A model generated the notes under the pieces. It did no database searches. It saw only the letters and a list, made by a program, of their open reading frames with translations, and was not told where the DNA came from. DNA of 8,212 nucleotides from contig SFCY01000100.1 of NCBI GenBank assembly GCA_004558865.1, positions 1-8,212 of the forward strand. Direction: 5' to 3'. Both the position numbers and the translations under genes were made by a program. The DNA comes from Bacteroidales bacterium. Its GTDB lineage: Bacteria; Bacteroidota; Bacteroidia; Bacteroidales; Bacteroidaceae. Within the stretch, counting starts at the first letter, position 1; the number at the start of each line of letters is the position of its first letter. This document shows positions 5,678 through 8,212 of this stretch, in pieces.

Positions 5678-7239
5678 ATGAGATAGAACGCAGACGCACC
5701 TTTGCCATCATCTCCCATCCCGATGCCGGCAAGACCACACTTACAGAAAAGTTCCTGCTCTTCGGCGGCCAGATACAGGTGGCCGGAGCCGTTAAGAACA
5801 ACAAGATACGCAAGACGGCCACCTCCGACTGGATGGACATAGAGAAACAGCGCGGCATCTCCGTGTCGACCTCTGTGATGGAATTCGACTACGAAGGCTA
5901 CAAGGTCAACATCCTCGACACGCCCGGCCACCAGGACTTCGCCGAAGACACCTACCGCACGCTCACGGCCGTAGACTCGGCCATCATCGTGGTAGACTCG
6001 GCCAAGGGCGTGGAGGCGCAGACCCGCAAGCTCATGGAAGTGTGCCGCATGCGCAACACGCCCGTAATCATCTTCATCAACAAGATGGACCGCGAGGGCC
6101 GCGACCCCTTCGACCTGCTCGACGAACTGGAGGACGAGCTGCAAATCCACGTGCGTCCACTCTCCTGGCCCATCGGCCAGGGAGCGCGCTTCAAAGGCGT
6201 GTACAACATCTACGAGCAGCAGCTCAACCTCTTCACGCCCAACAAACAGCGCGTGACGGAGAAAGTGGAGGTGGACATCGACTCCGACGAATTGGACCAC
6301 CACGTGGGCGAGCGTGAGGCAGGCCAACTGCGCAGCGACCTGGAACTCATCGACGGTGTCTACTCGGCATTCGACGTGGAAGAATACCGCAGGGCCGAGG
6401 TGGCTCCAGTGTTCTTCGGCTCTGCCCTCAACAATTTCGGTGTGCAGGAGCTGCTCGACTGCTTCGTGGAGATAGCCCCAAGCCCACGTCCCACCAAGGC
6501 CGAGGAACGCTTGGTGCTGCCCACGGAACCCAAGTTCACCGGCTTCATCTTCAAGATTACGGCCAACATCGACCCCAACCACCGCTCGTGCATCGCCTTC
6601 TGCAAGGTCTGCTCCGGCAAGTTCGTGCGCAACCAGCCCTATCTCCATGTGCGCTTGGGCAAGACAGTGCGCTTCTCCTCCCCCACCCAGTTCATGGCCC
6701 AGCGCAAGTCAACGGTGGACGAGGCTTATCCCGGCGACATCGTGGGCCTGCCCGACAACGGAATCTTCAAGATTGGCGACACGCTGACCGAGGGCGAGGA
6801 AATCCACTTCCGCGGACTGCCCAGCTTCTCGCCCGAGATGTTCAAGTACATAGAGAACGACGACCCGATGAAGGCCAAGCAGCTCTCCAAAGGAATCGAG
6901 CAGCTGATGGACGAGGGCGTGGCACAGCTCTTTGTCAACCAGTTCAACAACCGCCGCATCATCGGCACCGTAGGCCAGCTGCAGTTTGAGGTGATCCAGT
7001 ATCGCCTGGAACATGAGTACAACGCAAAGTGCCGCTGGGAACCCGTCCACCTCTACAAGGCTTGCTGGATAGAGAGCGACGACGCGGCCGAGCTCGACAA
7101 CTTCAAGAAACGCAAATACCAGTATATGGCAAAAGACCGCGAGGGGCGCGATGTGTTCCTGGCCGACAGCAGCTATGTGCTGGCCATGGCCCAACAAGAC
7201 TTCAAGCACATCAAGTTCCACTTCACCTCAGAGTTTTAA
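5674..7239 (+). CDS. prfC: Peptide chain release factor 3 (RF3, GTPase)
   Basis: Class II release factor, a translational GTPase that removes RF1/RF2 from the ribosome after peptide release. It is cytoplasmic, 521 aa, close to the 529 aa of E. coli RF3. All G motifs are present: P-loop HPDAGKTT (15-22), the switch I region ending GISVSTSVM (61-69), G3 DTPGHQDF (82-89) and G4 NKMD (136-139). The N-terminal ERRRTFAIISHPDAGKTTLT and SDWMDIEKQRGISV distinguish RF3 from EF-G and LepA. The middle and C-terminal domains (about 280-521) are intact, with RPTKAEER and the FEVIQYRLEHEYNAKC segment typical of RF3 domain III. The ATG at 5674 overlaps the rfbD stop by four bases. The frame extends upstream to 5623, but that part lies inside rfbD and lacks RF3 similarity. 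A 24-bp hairpin lies 48 bases after the stop. Confidence 0.97.
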   Translation: MNEIERRRTFAIISHPDAGKTTLTEKFLLFGGQIQVAGAVKNNKIRKTATSDWMDIEKQRGISVSTSVMEFDYEGYKVNILDTPGHQDFAEDTYRTLTAVDSAIIVVDSAKGVEAQTRKLMEVCRMRNTPVIIFINKMDREGRDPFDLLDELEDELQIHVRPLSWPIGQGARFKGVYNIYEQQLNLFTPNKQRVTEKVEVDIDSDELDHHVGEREAGQLRSDLELIDGVYSAFDVEEYRRAEVAPVFFGSALNNFGVQELLDCFVEIAPSPRPTKAEERLVLPTEPKFTGFIFKITANIDPNHRSCIAFCKVCSGKFVRNQPYLHVRLGKTVRFSSPTQFMAQRKSTVDEAYPGDIVGLPDNGIFKIGDTLTEGEEIHFRGLPSFSPEMFKYIENDDPMKAKQLSKGIEQLMDEGVAQLFVNQFNNRRIIGTVGQLQFEVIQYRLEHEYNAKCRWEPVHLYKACWIESDDAAELDNFKKRKYQYMAKDREGRDVFLADSSYVLAMAQQDFKHIKFHFTSEF

Positions 7240-7287
7240 GAATGAAAGGATAGGCGGCTACTGCCGGAGTCAGTCCGTGAAGACATG

Positions 7288-7345
7288 CAAACCGCAAGCT
7301 CCCCAAGGCGCGATGTTGTCTGCGCCTTGGGGAGCTTGCGGTTTG
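7288..7345. terminator. Bidirectional terminator hairpin between prfC and the upxY-like gene
   Basis: A perfect 24-bp inverted repeat: 7288-7311 pairs with 7322-7345, with a 10-base loop (GATGTTGTCT). The arms begin CAAACCGC and end GCGGTTTG. It lies between two convergent stop codons (7239 and 7380) and can stop transcription from either side. No long T-run follows on either strand, so termination would depend on the unusually stable stem or on additional factors. Confidence 0.8.
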
Positions 7346-7379
7346 GCCCGCCAACGGACCATGCGCACGGGCCGCCCGC

Positions 7380-7979
7380 TCATTCCTCGGCCAACGGCTC
7401 ACAGCACCAACGCGACACGTTCATCATCACGGCGATGCCGGGAATCTCTTTCAAGAGGAAATACTTCTTGTTGGCTCTGACGAGCCGTCCCCGTAAGCCC
7501 TTGAGCGGCCCATGGGTGACGCTGACCAGCTGGCCTTTCTTCAGCTTGGCGGCATCCGAAGTGAGAATCCGCTTCTGCAAGAAATCGGGATTGCACATAA
7601 CCTGGAACTCATACATCTGGCGGGCGGGAATCTTGGCCAGTTCCCTTGTCTCCCTCGACTTGCGCATGAGCCTCGCCGGATAGGCCAATCCGGCAACCAT
7701 CTTGGCGAGTTCCCTGTCAGCATCCCTTGCCTTGAGAAAAAGGAGATTCCTCACCACGGGGCGCAATTCGCGCTTGCGGTGGCCGGGAGTCCTCTCCGTC
7801 ACCACCCACTCCAAAGGCACGTACACCTCGCAATGCTTCTCTTTCAGCTCCTGGGCTATGGCATATTGGTTCATGCTGAAGAGTTGCAGCGCCACCCAGG
7901 GCGCCTGGTCTTCAGGCTCAGCAAGATTGAGAACCCGCTGCTGGCTAAAGAGCATTTCGTTTTTGGCTTGACTGTCCAT
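7380..7979 (-). CDS. UpxY-like transcription antiterminator (NusG paralogue)
   Basis: Probable NusG-type elongation factor of 199 aa. The NusG N-terminal domain runs from about residue 27 (PWVALQLFSMNQYAIAQEL, then EVYVPLEWVV and RPVVRNLLFLKA) to about 125. A KOW-type domain follows at about 146-176 (KKGQLVSVTHGPLKGLRGRL), and the protein ends after SRWCCEPL. Bacteroidales UpxY proteins bind RNA polymerase and allow it to read through the leader of the capsule operon whose first gene they are. Here the gene is followed at once by a strong hairpin and convergent prfC, so no polysaccharide operon lies downstream and no UpxZ is seen. It may act in trans on distant loci or serve a general role. 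The start at 7979 fits the promoter box at 7996-8003; Met9 is a later alternative. The N-terminal 25 residues are an extension before the domain. Confidence 0.8.
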   Translation of the reverse strand: MDSQAKNEMLFSQQRVLNLAEPEDQAPWVALQLFSMNQYAIAQELKEKHCEVYVPLEWVVTERTPGHRKRELRPVVRNLLFLKARDADRELAKMVAGLAYPARLMRKSRETRELAKIPARQMYEFQVMCNPDFLQKRILTSDAAKLKKGQLVSVTHGPLKGLRGRLVRANKKYFLLKEIPGIAVMMNVSRWCCEPLAEE

Positions 7980-7995
7980 AGTGCTAAATCGGATG

Positions 7996-8003
7996 CAAAA
8001 TTA
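7996..8003 (-). promoter_or_regulatory. -7 box of the upxY-like gene
   Basis: Read on the minus strand, TAATTTTG is a perfect TAnnTTTG followed by CATCCGA, the same downstream string as at the lysE-like promoter. The ATG lies 16 bases after the box, so the leader would be about 10 nt. No convincing -33 box is seen at 19-21 bases upstream. Confidence 0.55.
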
Positions 8004-8050
8004 TGAAAATAAAATGGAAAAGTGTCTTCTTATCCTTTAAAATAAAGTCC

Positions 8051-8090
8051 TGCCTTTCAATTTCATCCCCTGCACCGAGCGGAAAAGGCA
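8051..8090. other. Small inverted repeat between the RNA unit and the upxY-like promoter
   Basis: TGCCTTT at 8051-8057 pairs with AAAGGCA at 8084-8090 around a 26-base loop. On the minus strand it follows directly after the T-run of the small-RNA terminator. The stem is short and the loop long, so it may be chance or part of a longer leader structure if transcription reads through. Confidence 0.3.
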
Positions 8091-8091
8091 T

Positions 8092-8116
8092 AAAAAAAGG
8101 AGTACCGCTGTACTCC
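8092..8116 (-). terminator. Intrinsic terminator of the small RNA unit
   Basis: On the minus strand, GGAGTAC (8116-8110) and GTACTCC (8105-8099) form a 7-bp perfect stem closed by the tetraloop AGCG, followed directly by seven Ts (8098-8092). This is a textbook rho-independent terminator, unlike the two long hairpins elsewhere in the window. Confidence 0.85.
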
Positions 8117-8154
8117 AACCTTGTTAACCTTAAATCTAATACTATGAAAAACAC
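8092..8154 (-). ncRNA. Candidate small RNA of about 63 nt (or attenuated leader)
   Basis: A perfect promoter (8189-8159) is followed by only about 40 transcribed bases and then the intrinsic terminator at 8116-8092, so the unit looks complete in itself. The 5' half is U/A-rich and apparently unstructured (8151-8117). It is the exact complement of what reads on the plus strand like a Bacteroidales gene start, including CTAATACTATGAAAAA. An antisense small RNA that pairs with such translation starts would fit. The alternative is a 5' leader with a terminator controlling the upxY-like gene, whose start is 113 bases beyond the T-run on the same strand. The 5' end is estimated from the promoter. 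Confidence 0.6.
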
Positions 8155-8158
8155 ATTG

Positions 8159-8189
8159 CAAAGATAGCAATTATTTTCTAACGGGCAAT
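8159..8189 (-). promoter_or_regulatory. Promoter of the small RNA unit
   Basis: On the minus strand, ATTG (8189-8186), 19 bases, then TATCTTTG (8166-8159) match the Bacteroidetes -33/-7 promoter with a perfect -7 box. This is one of three promoters in the window with both boxes recognisable. Transcription is expected to begin around 8152-8155. Confidence 0.75.
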
Positions 8190-8212
8190 GGTTTGCGCTC
8201 AATTTGTTATCA

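Noticed and set aside
5620..6648. Long antisense frame (342 codons) opposite the end of rfbD and prfC
   Set aside because: It is an antisense shadow caused by high third-position GC. The prfC frame is unambiguous and the antisense product is composed of Val/His/Glu-rich sequence without a domain.
8143..8166. Plus-strand mini-gene ATG AAA AAC ... encoding MKNTLQR
   Set aside because: It stops after seven codons, and its bases are the complement of the promoter and body of the minus-strand RNA unit. The resemblance to a gene start is reported as a finding instead.
7984..8202. 72-codon minus-strand frame over the right end
   Set aside because: It overlaps the promoter, small-RNA unit, terminator T-run and upxY-like promoter. 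No domain or start context supports it.
1..8212. tRNA, rRNA, CRISPR array or insertion sequence
   Set aside because: No cloverleaf, rRNA motif, regularly spaced repeat-spacer pattern or transposase could be found on either strand by eye.

Overview
The window looks like chromosomal DNA of a Bacteroidales bacterium, most likely Prevotellaceae, though the genus cannot be fixed from sequence alone. The reasons are the Bacteroidetes-type promoter boxes (TAnnTTTG at -7 with a TTG-containing box about 20 bases upstream), A-rich start regions without strong Shine-Dalgarno sequences, and genes typical of the order (a DUF4924-like protein and an UpxY-like NusG paralogue). Coding regions are GC-rich and intergenic regions AT-rich. 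The third-position GC bias creates many long antisense open frames that are not genes.

Layout. Bases 1-268 carry two tandem copies (A and B) of a repeat of about 130 bp, followed by an AmpG-like MFS permease (+). A 17-bp perfect hairpin separates this gene from a convergent ROK-family sugar kinase (-), which has a good promoter. The 773-bp gap that follows (2637-3409) is the least ordinary part. It holds the kinase promoter, a four-copy 22-bp tandem repeat ending in a palindrome, an AT-rich stretch with a well-formed plus-strand promoter, and a third copy (C) of the 130-bp repeat. A plus-strand gene run then follows: LysE-family exporter, DUF4924-like protein, dTDP-4-dehydrorhamnose reductase (rfbD) and peptide chain release factor 3 (prfC). 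The last two overlap by 4 bases (ATGA). A 24-bp perfect hairpin separates prfC from a convergent UpxY-like antiterminator gene (-). The right end (8092-8189) holds a compact promoter, a transcribed stretch of about 63 nt and an intrinsic terminator on the minus strand, read as a small RNA gene or an attenuated leader upstream of the upxY-like gene.

How it fits together. The protein-coding genes are mostly housekeeping: import of sugars or muropeptides, hexose phosphorylation, small-molecule export, dTDP-rhamnose supply and termination of translation. The interest lies between the genes: the dispersed repeat in front of two plus-strand transcription units, the 22-bp repeat cluster, the small-RNA-like unit whose body is the exact complement of a typical Bacteroidales translation start, and the UpxY-like gene that is not followed by any polysaccharide gene.
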